Positions 1 through 5,851 of a stretch of DNA of 6,796 nt are shown here, piece by piece (the stretch's first letter is position 1; the number at the start of each line of letters is the position of its first letter). The notes under the pieces are model-generated. The model was not told the origin of the DNA and made no database searches. It saw only the letters and a program-made list of their open reading frames with translations. The DNA is taken from the NCBI GenBank assembly GCA_002358955.1, contig DEPV01000032.1, positions 1-6,796 of the forward strand. Direction: 5' to 3'. The position numbers were made by a program, and so were the translations under genes. Source of the DNA: Erysipelothrix sp. UBA3383. Lineage in GTDB: Bacteria > Bacillota_I > Bacilli_A > Erysipelotrichales > Erysipelotrichaceae.

Positions 1-1
1 A

Positions 2-265
2 GGTCAGATTCGTACGTTTAAAATACATATGTTGTACGGTAGTGACAAAATGGGAATTATGATCCAAATTATGACCTATTTAACAATAACGCTTATTGTT
101 CCAGCAGTTTTATCAACTTACTATTTAAAGAAAGTATTTTTAGATACAGTATTGCCTCCATTTACTTTAATGGCGATATTAGGTATTGCAATTATGATGA
201 TACTATTCAATACTATTAAATTACTAAAAAATTATGACCTAGCAAATAAGGAGTATGATTTATGA
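2..265 (+). CDS. C-terminal end of an FtsX-type ABC transporter permease (5' end outside window)
   Basis: The reading frame is open from the first complete codon and ends in TGA, giving the last 87 residues of a larger membrane protein. The visible part starts with a cytoplasmic RTFKIHMLYGSDKMGIM segment. This resembles the conserved stretch before the penultimate helix of FtsX/MacB permeases, where an Arg-aromatic-x-Ile pattern is followed by a Leu-x-Gly-x-Ser/Asp turn. Two hydrophobic segments follow, at about fragment residues 22-42 and 52-70, and then a short charged tail. Its stop overlaps the start of the ATPase gene (ATGA), so the two are almost certainly translated together and form one transporter. 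FtsX-type permeases paired with such ATPases move lipids, peptides or antibiotics, or transmit signals. The arrangement of permease then small ATPase is also seen in lactococcin-972-type bacteriocin export or immunity loci. Substrate cannot be read from this fragment. An internal ATG at 29 exists but has no reason to be the true start. Confidence 0.75.
   Translation, partial: GQIRTFKIHMLYGSDKMGIMIQIMTYLTITLIVPAVLSTYYLKKVFLDTVLPPFTLMAILGIAIMMILFNTIKLLKNYDLANKEYDL
248..253 (+). promoter_or_regulatory. Ribosome binding site of the ABC ATPase gene
   Basis: AAGGAG lies 8 bases before the ATG at 262, inside the last codons of the permease gene. This fixes the ATPase start and supports translational coupling of the overlapping pair. 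Confidence 0.8.
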
Positions 266-945
266 CAGTATTACTTAAAGTGAATAATATTAAGAAAAAA
301 TTTAAGAATGGCTCTACAGATTTAATTGCTGTTAATGATGTTAGCTTCAATCTATTTCAAAATGAAATTTTGGGTATTGTAGGACCATCAGGAAGTGGGA
401 AGACAACGATCCTTAACCTTGTTTCTTTCTTGAGTAAACCCAATGAAGGAACTATTGACCTTCATATAGAAGGTGAAGATGTTGTTAAGTCCCATGCAAT
501 GAATCAAATTCGAAATGAATACTTTGGATATGTATTTCAAGATTTCATGCTAATTGAAGAGGAGACAGTATATAATAATGTCGAAATACCACTGCTTTAT
601 AATAAAAAGAAGTTATCTAAGAAAAATAAAAAAATGATGGTTTTTGATCTACTGACTCAATTGGGTATTCCGGATAAAATGAATGTTAAAGTATCTAAAT
701 TATCGGGTGGTGAAAGACAACGTGTAGCAATAGCTAGAGCGCTAATCAATGATCCTAAAATTATTATTGCTGATGAACCTACGGGCTCTTTAGATTCAGA
801 GAATTCAGAAATGATCTTTGAGATTTTATATTCTTTAAAGAAAAATTCTCAATCGGTTATTATCGTTACCCATGATGAAGAAATCGCATCACGTTGTGAT
901 CGATGCATACGATTGCAAGATGGTAAAATAGTTGCACAAACATAA
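262..945 (+). CDS. ABC transporter ATP-binding protein, MacB/LolD-like
   Basis: This 227-residue cytoplasmic ATPase would drive the permease encoded just upstream. All nucleotide-binding elements are present: Walker A GPSGSGKTT (residues 41-49), Q-loop Gln93 in YVFQDF, signature LSGGERQR (147-154), Walker B IIIADEPT with catalytic Glu172 (167-174), D-loop SLD (176-178) and switch His204 in VTHDEE. Length and the GxSLDxxN pattern after Walker B fit the MacB/LolD/FtsE branch, which pairs with FtsX-fold permeases. A lysine-rich insert (about 115-124, KKKLSKKNKK) sits in the helical subdomain that contacts the permease. The start is set by the ATGA overlap and an AAGGAG site. The gene ends seven bases before a strong hairpin terminator, so it is the last gene of its operon. 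The substrate is unknown. Bacteriocin or peptide export or immunity is one reasonable guess, but lipoprotein or antibiotic transport is not excluded. Confidence 0.93.
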   Translation: MTVLLKVNNIKKKFKNGSTDLIAVNDVSFNLFQNEILGIVGPSGSGKTTILNLVSFLSKPNEGTIDLHIEGEDVVKSHAMNQIRNEYFGYVFQDFMLIEEETVYNNVEIPLLYNKKKLSKKNKKMMVFDLLTQLGIPDKMNVKVSKLSGGERQRVAIARALINDPKIIIADEPTGSLDSENSEMIFEILYSLKKNSQSVIIVTHDEEIASRCDRCIRLQDGKIVAQT

Positions 946-951
946 AAATAA

Positions 952-994
952 AAACACTTCAGTATCTCATGTAATATGAGACATTGAAGTGTTT
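952..994. terminator. Bidirectional intrinsic terminator between convergent genes
   Basis: Arms 952-970 and 976-994 pair over 19 positions with a single A-C mismatch (964/982) and one G-T wobble (962/984), leaving a five-base loop GTAAT. On the + strand the outer arm runs into TTTCTTTATTT, and on the - strand it runs into TTTTTATTTTTATG. Both strands therefore have a stem followed by a U-rich tract. It sits between the ABC ATPase stop (945) and the nox stop (1033, - strand), so one element can end both transcripts. Confidence 0.9.
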
Positions 995-1032
995 CTTTAT
1001 TTAACATCTAAATTGTTTTGTAGATGTATGTA

Positions 1033-2379
1033 TTATTTTTTGTCTTCTGCAAGAGCTGCTTGAGCAAGTAAGTTCAAGTAGTTCCATGGACGGTCAAAGT
1101 GAGGTTGGAAGAAGAAGTCTACGTAAGCTAAGTCTTCGATTGTCATTTTGTTTTGGATTGCTAATGATAATGTGTTTGCTGATTGTGTAATGTCATATTT
1201 AGATAGTAATTGTCCACCTAAAATAACTTTAGTATCTGCATCCCATACAAGTTTCATTGTAACTTTTTCAGTTGTTGGCATGAACTCCGGACGGTAGTTG
1301 TCTTCTAATACTACAGATTTAACATTTAAACCAAAGTGAGGTGCTGAGTTAACAGTAACTCCTGTTGATCCAATTTTCCATCCGAATAGGTAAAGACCTG
1401 AAGTACCTTGAGTACCGCGGTATTTAACTTTGTTTTCAACGATGTTGTGTCCTACAAGTGCACCCATACGTACAGCATTTGTTGCTAAAGGAATGTATGC
1501 GTGGTCTTGTGTTGGGTTATAGTGAACTGCAACGTTATCTCCAGCAGCATAGATGTCTGGGTTTGATGTTTGCATGTATTCGTTAACTTTTAAAGCACCG
1601 TTTGGTAATGAATCGATTTTATCTTTCATTAATTCGTTTGATGGTCTAAATCCAACACACATGATGACTAGATCAGCTTCAAATTCTGCTTCTGAAGTGA
1701 TAACTTTGTTTACATTTCCATTTTCATCAGCTTCAAAACCGTTTACTGATTGGTTTAGAGCTAATGTAACACCACGATCAACAAGGTCAGCTTCTAGAAC
1801 ATCTGTAATTTCAGGGTCTAGGTATTTGTTAAGAATACGGTCTAATCCATCAATTAAAGTAACTTGTTTACCGATGTCGTTGAATGCTTCAACAAGCTCG
1901 ATACCGATGTATCCACCACCAACAATAACAACTTTTTCAGTGTCTTGTTTACGTGCGATAATTTCTTGTGCTTGGTTATAGTTTTTGCAAAGTAGGATGT
2001 TTCCAGCATCAACACCAGGGATTGGTGGTTGAATTGGCCATGAACCTGTTGTAAGAACTAATTTGTCGTATGTTTCTGTACGTGTTTCACCTGTTAATAG
2101 GTTTTCTACAGTTACAACTTTATTAACATCATCAACATTAGTAACGTTGTGTTCCATATTGATTTCTGCACCTAAAGATCTTAATTCTTCAGGGTTTGAG
2201 TAGAATAATTCTTCTGCTTTTTTAACAACTTCACCGATATATAATGCAATACCGCATGATAGGAAAGAAACATTATCGTTTCTCTCAAATACAACAACTT
2301 CAGCATCTGGTGCTTCGTTGATGATTGATTTTACTGCTGATGTACCAGCGTGGGTACATCCAATGACTACAACTTTCAT
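1033..2379 (-). CDS. nox: NADH oxidase, water-forming type (FAD-dependent)
   Basis: This 448-residue soluble flavoenzyme belongs to the pyridine nucleotide-disulfide oxidoreductase class I family. Members of this type reduce O2 with NADH, normally to water, regenerating NAD+ and protecting from oxygen. Visible features: N-terminal FAD-binding motif VVVIGCTHAGT (3-13) with His10, acidic Glu32 at the end of the second strand, redox-active Cys42 in FLSCGIA, NAD-binding motif VVIVGGGYIG (150-159) with acidic Asp177 (favouring NADH over NADPH), and second FAD motif IYAAGDN (276-282) with Asp281. The C-terminal dimerisation domain ends in a PHFDRPWNYLN stretch. Only one catalytic cysteine is present, as in Nox, NADH peroxidase and CoA-disulfide reductase. 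NADH peroxidase (H2O2 as substrate) is therefore the main alternative; the GCTHAGT version of the N-terminal motif favours Nox. The start is supported by a strong AAGGAGG site. The gene has its own promoter and terminator, so it is monocistronic. Its regular codon use suggests high expression. Confidence 0.92.
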   Translation of the reverse strand: MKVVVIGCTHAGTSAVKSIINEAPDAEVVVFERNDNVSFLSCGIALYIGEVVKKAEELFYSNPEELRSLGAEINMEHNVTNVDDVNKVVTVENLLTGETRTETYDKLVLTTGSWPIQPPIPGVDAGNILLCKNYNQAQEIIARKQDTEKVVIVGGGYIGIELVEAFNDIGKQVTLIDGLDRILNKYLDPEITDVLEADLVDRGVTLALNQSVNGFEADENGNVNKVITSEAEFEADLVIMCVGFRPSNELMKDKIDSLPNGALKVNEYMQTSNPDIYAAGDNVAVHYNPTQDHAYIPLATNAVRMGALVGHNIVENKVKYRGTQGTSGLYLFGWKIGSTGVTVNSAPHFGLNVKSVVLEDNYRPEFMPTTEKVTMKLVWDADTKVILGGQLLSKYDITQSANTLSLAIQNKMTIEDLAYVDFFFQPHFDRPWNYLNLLAQAALAEDKK

Positions 2380-2386
2380 AGTAAGT

Positions 2387-2393
2387 CCTCCTT
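2387..2393 (-). promoter_or_regulatory. Ribosome binding site of nox
   Basis: On the minus strand, AAGGAGG lies 7 bases before the ATG at 2379. It is a near-perfect Shine-Dalgarno sequence and the strongest in the window, consistent with high expression. Confidence 0.88.
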
Positions 2394-2407
2394 GATTACA
2401 CTCTTAT

Positions 2408-2437
2408 TATATACTTTTGTGCAAAGCGCTAGTTCAA
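2408..2437 (-). promoter_or_regulatory. Likely sigma-A promoter of nox
   Basis: On the minus strand, TTGAAC (2432-2437) is followed after 18 bases by TATATA (2408-2413). An overlapping TATAAT (2406-2411) gives a 20-base spacer instead. Transcription would start near 2401, leaving a leader of about 22 bases before nox. The -10 region is convincing; the -35 choice is less certain. Confidence 0.55.
2421..2434. promoter_or_regulatory. Weak cre-like (CcpA) site in the nox promoter spacer
   Basis: The core AAAGCGCT (2423-2430) matches the centre of the catabolite-responsive element consensus TGWAARCGNTNWCA. The outer TG and CA positions do not match, so about 9 of 14 positions agree. It sits between the proposed -35 and -10 of nox, where a bound repressor would block transcription. 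Treat it as a suggestion only. Confidence 0.25.
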
Positions 2438-2480
2438 TGACGCAGTGTATTTCACAAGTTAATCAGAGAAAAGATTGATT

Positions 2481-2500
2481 TATCGCCGATTTCGACGGTA
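2481..2500 (+). repeat. Inverted repeat / small hairpin
   Basis: TATCGCCG (2481-2488) pairs with CGACGGTA (2493-2500) around an ATTT loop, with one T-G wobble and one C-A mismatch. No T-tract follows, so it is not a terminator. It is an island of higher GC in an AT-rich intergenic region, and it lies upstream of the promoter of the next gene, outside its mRNA leader. Confidence 0.5.
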
Positions 2501-2511
2501 TTGAGCAAAAC

Positions 2512-2541
2512 TATGTGAAGTTGCTAAGTGGTATTCACATA
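2512..2541. repeat. Perfect 8-bp inverted repeat containing two TGTGAA half-sites
   Basis: TATGTGAA (2512-2519) and TTCACATA (2534-2541) are perfect complements separated by 14 bases. The spacer holds TAAGT (2525-2529), which could alternatively pair with ACTTA (2541-2545). As DNA this could be a two-site operator; as RNA it could switch between two folds. No transcript covering it is evident. Confidence 0.5.
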
Positions 2542-2574
2542 CTTACAATTATAAGAAATATTATTTTTGTTAAA

Positions 2575-2611
2575 ACCGTCATGATTGTGAAAATTTAATG
2601 ATTATGATGGT
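2575..2611 (+). repeat. 11-bp inverted repeat / hairpin
   Basis: ACCGTCATGAT (2575-2585) pairs with ATTATGATGGT (2601-2611), including two G-T wobbles, around a 15-base loop that begins with TGTGAA. The wobbles make it more stable as RNA from the + strand than from the - strand. No T-run follows on the + strand. It ends 17 bases before the -35 box of the next gene, so an operator role is as likely as an RNA role. Confidence 0.4.
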
Positions 2612-2627
2612 ATCTTGATTCAGTCCT

Positions 2628-2657
2628 TTGTTAGACCATTCATCACTATGGTATAAT
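2628..2657 (+). promoter_or_regulatory. Sigma-A promoter of the LtaS-type gene
   Basis: TTGTTA (2628-2633), an 18-base spacer and a perfect TATAAT (2652-2657) with an extended TG at 2649-2650. Transcription would start near 2664, giving a very short leader of about 15 bases in which the ribosome site is almost at the 5' end. The upstream hairpins would therefore not be part of this mRNA. Confidence 0.72.
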
Positions 2658-2668
2658 ACAGGGTAGAA

Positions 2669-2675
2669 GAGGTGA
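2669..2675 (+). promoter_or_regulatory. Ribosome binding site of the LtaS-type gene
   Basis: GAGGTGA can pair with the 16S anti-Shine-Dalgarno CACCTC. It ends 3 bases before the ATG at 2679, a close spacing, and supports that start. Confidence 0.7.
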
Positions 2676-2678
2676 CTT

Positions 2679-4556
2679 ATGCAACGTGTTGATAAACAAG
2701 ACTCTACCCATGATTTAAACAAAGCTGCAATTCAACTGTTACTGATGGCTGTTGGCATCAGTCTTTTACTGACAGCAAGCATCTTAAACTTTAATCTTTT
2801 TGCAACCTTTGCTTCATTTGTGAAGAGTCCTGCTTTAACGATTTTTTCGATTTTTGTAATATTCTTAGTTGAACTTTTATTACTAACCATATTTAACGAA
2901 TTAAAGATGACACTTAGTTTTTCATTTTTAATTACAATACTCATATCGGTCATCAACTATTTAAAAATACAATTTAGGGCAGAACCACTGATTCCTACTG
3001 ATTTGGGATTTATCTTTGATTTAAATTCAATCATTCGTTTGATTACACCAACTCAAATTATCATGATTAGCATTATGGTAATTGCTATGTTAAGTATTAT
3101 TGGTTATTTAATCTATCGTGAAGTTCGTCATCAAACAGGCATCAAGTTCTTTGACCATAATCGTCAAAGTACTTATCGTAGAGGTTTTATTTTACTATTA
3201 AGTGTTGTCATGTTAATGTCCATGCGTTCCTACCAAGTTGAAGGAAGCCTTCTTAAGAAGACCTTGACCTCATTTGGGTTTAAAGAATATGAATTTGATA
3301 TCTTAAAGAGTTATCGTGAGAATGGGTTTATTAATGGTTATATATCAAACATCTCTGATGAAGTCATGCTTCAACCTGAAGGCTACTCACAATCAGCAGT
3401 AGAGGCCATTATGAAAAAATACCAAGACCGCGCGGATGTGTTTAACATGCAGGCTAAATATGATAGTTTTGAAGATATTTCGGTAGTTTATATTCTTTCT
3501 GAATCAACTTCCAATCCAGATCGGGTGAAGGGTGTTAATATTGATTCCAATCCTTTGGAATTTATTACAGATCCAGTAAATAAAAGTTTAAAAGGTTTGA
3601 TGGTATCACCTGTTTATGGTGGATCTACCGCTAATACTGAATTTGAAATTCTAACTGGGTTAAGTATGCAATATCTAAGTTCAAACTCCATCATTCCATT
3701 TAAAGGTCTGATTCCTGAATTTGATAGTTTCCCAAGTATGGTTCAAGACTTTAAAAAGAACAATGAATCTGCAAAGGCATATTCTTTACATTCTTATAAT
3801 AATAAATTATTTAAACGTCCAGAGGTTTATGAAACATTTGGATTTGATGAATCGTTATTTGATGAAGATATGCGATATCAAGATACCATCGATGATTCAA
3901 CTTATATTAGTGATGAATCAACCTATAAAGAAGCATTGGATCTACTAAAACAAGAAGGCAATCAATTCATTAACGTAGTTACTATGCAAAATCATTCGCC
4001 CTTTACAGATAAATACGATACTCAATATCCTGGAATTACATTGGATGAAGAAGATGAAGAGTTACAAAATACATTAGCTTCTTATACTCAAGGTATTAAG
4101 TATAGCGATGATGCTATGAAAGAGTTTATGGATGAAATCATGAACTTGGATAAAAAAGTCGTTGTTGTTTACTATGGTGATCATTTACCAGGACTGTATA
4201 ATTCTTTATTAGAACAAAATGATGATCCTTTTGATCTTTACCAAACGGAATACTTTATTACCAAAAACTTTGATCAAGATGTGACTGGCTTGGCCCAAGA
4301 AATGAGTGCTTCGGCTAACAGTATGAGTGCATTGACTCATGCAGTAGCAGGGGTTAAAGTTAATCCACTTCATATGCTGAATCTGTCTTTAACACAAAAA
4401 GCAATTGGTGGAAATGCACAGTTTTATAAAACCAATCAAGGGACAACAGCTTATGCTGATCTTGATGATGAAACAAAAACCATGATTGAAGAGTTTAAAA
4501 TGATTCAATATGATCTGTTAGTTGGGGAATTTTACGCTAAAGAATATTTAAATTAG
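2679..4556 (+). CDS. LTA synthase family protein (membrane phosphoglycerol transferase)
   Basis: This 625-residue membrane enzyme has the architecture of LtaS. Five predicted helices (about residues 16-42, 53-71, 77-96, 126-147, 168-182) precede a long linker and an extracellular sulfatase-fold domain from about 265. In Staphylococcus aureus LtaS this domain moves glycerol phosphate from phosphatidylglycerol onto the growing polymer. Counterparts of its key residues can be placed by eye: Glu275 in ILSESTSNP (metal), Thr317 in GGSTANTEFE (nucleophile), Asp501-His502 in YYGDHLPGL (metal), and the substrate-site residues His371 and Arg380 in SLHSYNNKLFKR and His439 in TMQNHSPF. All are present, so it should be active. 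The SESTSNP/GGSTANTEFE wording is that of the wider family rather than classical LtaS, so the polymer could be lipoteichoic acid or another glycerophosphate-modified glycan. The C-terminal extension after about 560 is unassigned. It has its own promoter, and the next gene follows after 41 bp with no terminator, suggesting a two-gene operon. Confidence 0.88.
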   Translation: MQRVDKQDSTHDLNKAAIQLLLMAVGISLLLTASILNFNLFATFASFVKSPALTIFSIFVIFLVELLLLTIFNELKMTLSFSFLITILISVINYLKIQFRAEPLIPTDLGFIFDLNSIIRLITPTQIIMISIMVIAMLSIIGYLIYREVRHQTGIKFFDHNRQSTYRRGFILLLSVVMLMSMRSYQVEGSLLKKTLTSFGFKEYEFDILKSYRENGFINGYISNISDEVMLQPEGYSQSAVEAIMKKYQDRADVFNMQAKYDSFEDISVVYILSESTSNPDRVKGVNIDSNPLEFITDPVNKSLKGLMVSPVYGGSTANTEFEILTGLSMQYLSSNSIIPFKGLIPEFDSFPSMVQDFKKNNESAKAYSLHSYNNKLFKRPEVYETFGFDESLFDEDMRYQDTIDDSTYISDESTYKEALDLLKQEGNQFINVVTMQNHSPFTDKYDTQYPGITLDEEDEELQNTLASYTQGIKYSDDAMKEFMDEIMNLDKKVVVVYYGDHLPGLYNSLLEQNDDPFDLYQTEYFITKNFDQDVTGLAQEMSASANSMSALTHAVAGVKVNPLHMLNLSLTQKAIGGNAQFYKTNQGTTAYADLDDETKTMIEEFKMIQYDLLVGEFYAKEYLN

Positions 4557-4587
4557 GACTTAACTGTATGATAGTTCACTTATGACT

Positions 4588-4593
4588 AGGTGA
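4588..4593 (+). promoter_or_regulatory. Ribosome binding site of the secreted-protein gene
   Basis: AGGTGA ends 4 bases before the ATG at 4598. It is the same variant, with similarly short spacing, as at the preceding gene. An in-frame TGA at 4583 and the lack of other start codons after it make 4598 the only reasonable start. Confidence 0.65.
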
Positions 4594-4597
4594 TATT

Positions 4598-5818
4598 ATG
4601 ATACAGTTTTTTCTTGTTTTAAGTCTTTTATTCAGCTTTGTAAGTCCTCTTAGAATCGAGGCACAAACGATTAAACCTGTGAATACAAGGAGTCGACACA
4701 TTTTTAATTATGAACTTTTAGAGATGCATATAGAAAATAATCGATTGTATTTAAAAGGGTGGGCAGTATTGTTACGCAATCAGAACCTGCATGGACCCAG
4801 TACCCATACCATTACGGTACAATATCAAAATAACGGACGCTATACTGATATTGAAACGGAGAGTTATGCTGTTTCTTTAAGTAAGGATCTCAGTCATATT
4901 GGATATCCTGCATGTACTGATTCCGATATGATACGGGATGACTGTAATTATACCTACAACAACGTTGGGTTTAAGGCATCTCTTGATTTAGAAGCATTAC
5001 CAAGTAATGAAGATTATCAACTCCATTTGTTAATTGAAACCCATCAAACCAAGAAGGCATATCGTACGCCTTTGTATTTTGCTCAGGAGAAAAAGGTAGA
5101 GACCAAAACAAAGGATTCAAGCATTACTGTAAATGCTGCATTTGACCGTATGATCATTGATGTTTACTATGCTACTCTTCGAGTTACTTCAGGTCCTGCT
5201 CATAGTACCTCTGGAAACCACATGCAAGGGGGAGGATCGTGTTCTCCATCTTTCGGTAACCTTTTATACTACAAACACAATACTCGATTCAATAAGGTTT
5301 ATGATAAGGCGATGTATAATGGTTTGATTACTTATTACAAGGTCGCAATTGAGACAGAGGAATGTTTTGATCAAAGACGACGTGTTATAGAGGCTGACAG
5401 TGGCCTATATGCCTACATACCATCTACCTTTATCAACTATGATGGAGCGCCTGTAGTCATCTCTAAACGCCGTTTTGCAGCACCTCGACTCAGTGTTTTG
5501 GATGCTCGAATTGAACAATATACCGAATACAATCCCTTACTGTATGCCAGTGCTCAAGATTCACAAGAAGGGGATATCAGTTCAAAGATTAAAGTTCAAT
5601 CAAGTAATGTTAACACACGCATTCCAGGTCATTATAGGACCTGTTATACTGTAGTGAATAGCAACAATCAAAGTGGGAGTGCATGTGCCAATGTTGAGGT
5701 CGTTGCAGTACAGACTCAGATCCGCTATATTAATAAAAAATCATACCCTCACGCTAAATTACAATTATGGGGAATTAAGGCATTTAATCAGTTCTTATTG
5801 ACTTTAATAAACAAATAA
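4598..5818 (+). CDS. Secreted protein with six cysteines and C-terminal Ig-like (DUF5011/HYR-type) domain
   Basis: I do not recognise a named family for the whole 406-residue protein. A hydrophobic N-terminus (about 2-18) followed by IEA before Gln23 reads as a signal peptide cleaved after Ala22, although it oddly has no Lys or Arg before the hydrophobic core. Residues about 35-160 look like a beta-sandwich; the stretch LYLKGWAVLLRNQNL (50-64) resembles the GWAF-type beta domains found in some teichoic-acid and capsule enzymes (inference). Residues about 175-290 are beta-rich and end in a possible SH3-like stretch (GLYAYIPSTFINYDG). Residues about 296-369 match the bacterial Ig-like pattern, with EGDISSKIKV and IPGHYRTCYTV corresponding to the usual DGDIT..IKV and PGTYTVTYTV. 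Six cysteines fall in three local pairs (106/116, 215/256, 349/363), suggesting one disulfide per module. There is no LPXTG motif and no second membrane segment. Placement 41 bp after the LtaS-type gene suggests an envelope-associated partner. Confidence 0.72.
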   Translation: MIQFFLVLSLLFSFVSPLRIEAQTIKPVNTRSRHIFNYELLEMHIENNRLYLKGWAVLLRNQNLHGPSTHTITVQYQNNGRYTDIETESYAVSLSKDLSHIGYPACTDSDMIRDDCNYTYNNVGFKASLDLEALPSNEDYQLHLLIETHQTKKAYRTPLYFAQEKKVETKTKDSSITVNAAFDRMIIDVYYATLRVTSGPAHSTSGNHMQGGGSCSPSFGNLLYYKHNTRFNKVYDKAMYNGLITYYKVAIETEECFDQRRRVIEADSGLYAYIPSTFINYDGAPVVISKRRFAAPRLSVLDARIEQYTEYNPLLYASAQDSQEGDISSKIKVQSSNVNTRIPGHYRTCYTVVNSNNQSGSACANVEVVAVQTQIRYINKKSYPHAKLQLWGIKAFNQFLLTLINK

Positions 5819-5823
5819 TCGGC

Positions 5824-5851
5824 TTGTTTTATTATCTTTATAGTGTAAAAT
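5824..5851 (+). promoter_or_regulatory. Possible promoter of murJ
   Basis: TTGTTT (5824-5829), a 16-base spacer and TAAAAT (5846-5851). Each box matches the consensus only in part (4 of 6 and 5 of 6), and in AT-rich DNA such pairs arise by chance. It is well placed for a murJ transcript with a leader of about 40 bases. Confidence 0.4.

Larger units (their letters stand above)
2451..2591. promoter_or_regulatory. Cluster of four TGTGAA half-sites in the divergent intergenic region
   Basis: TGTGAA or its complement TTCACA occurs four times in 141 bp: TTCACAA (2451-2457), ATGTGAA (2513-2519), TTCACAT (2534-2540) and TTGTGAA (2585-2591). Orientations alternate so that the outer pair (TTGTGAA type) and the inner pair (ATGTGAA type) are nested mirror images. 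TTGTGAA is the half-site of the NADH-sensing repressor Rex, and TGTGA is the half-site of CRP/FNR-family regulators. Neither family's usual compact palindrome is present, because the spacers are 14 bases or more. The cluster lies upstream of both the nox promoter and the promoter of the LtaS-type gene. Confidence 0.4.

Noticed and set aside
1553..1981. 142-codon open frame on the + strand
   Set aside because: It lies entirely antisense to nox, in a protein whose motifs are intact. It has no ribosome site, and its Ser/Thr/Pro-rich translation is typical of a shadow frame.
2437..2478. 13-codon open frame in the divergent intergenic region
   Set aside because: No ribosome site, very short, and it overlaps regulatory-looking sequence.
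2512..2545. H-type pseudoknot formed by both pairings (2513-2519/2534-2540 and 2525-2529/2541-2545)
   Set aside because: The linker that would have to cross the seven-pair stem has zero bases, which is not sterically plausible. The two pairings are better seen as alternatives.
2475..2830. Complete tmRNA gene
   Set aside because: Only an 11-base block fits. The GGGG 5' end, a tag ending in LAA and the 3' T-arm are all absent, and the span would overlap the LtaS-type gene.
2732..2956. 74-codon open frame on the - strand
   Set aside because: Antisense to the membrane part of the LtaS-type gene, with no supporting signals.
3721..3948. 75-codon open frame on the + strand
   Set aside because: Out-of-frame shadow inside the catalytic domain of the LtaS-type gene.
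5806..5833. AT-only stem (AATAAACAA with TTGTTTTATT) as terminator of the secreted-protein gene
   Set aside because: It needs a bulge, has almost no GC pairs and overlaps the stop codon, so it would be very unstable.
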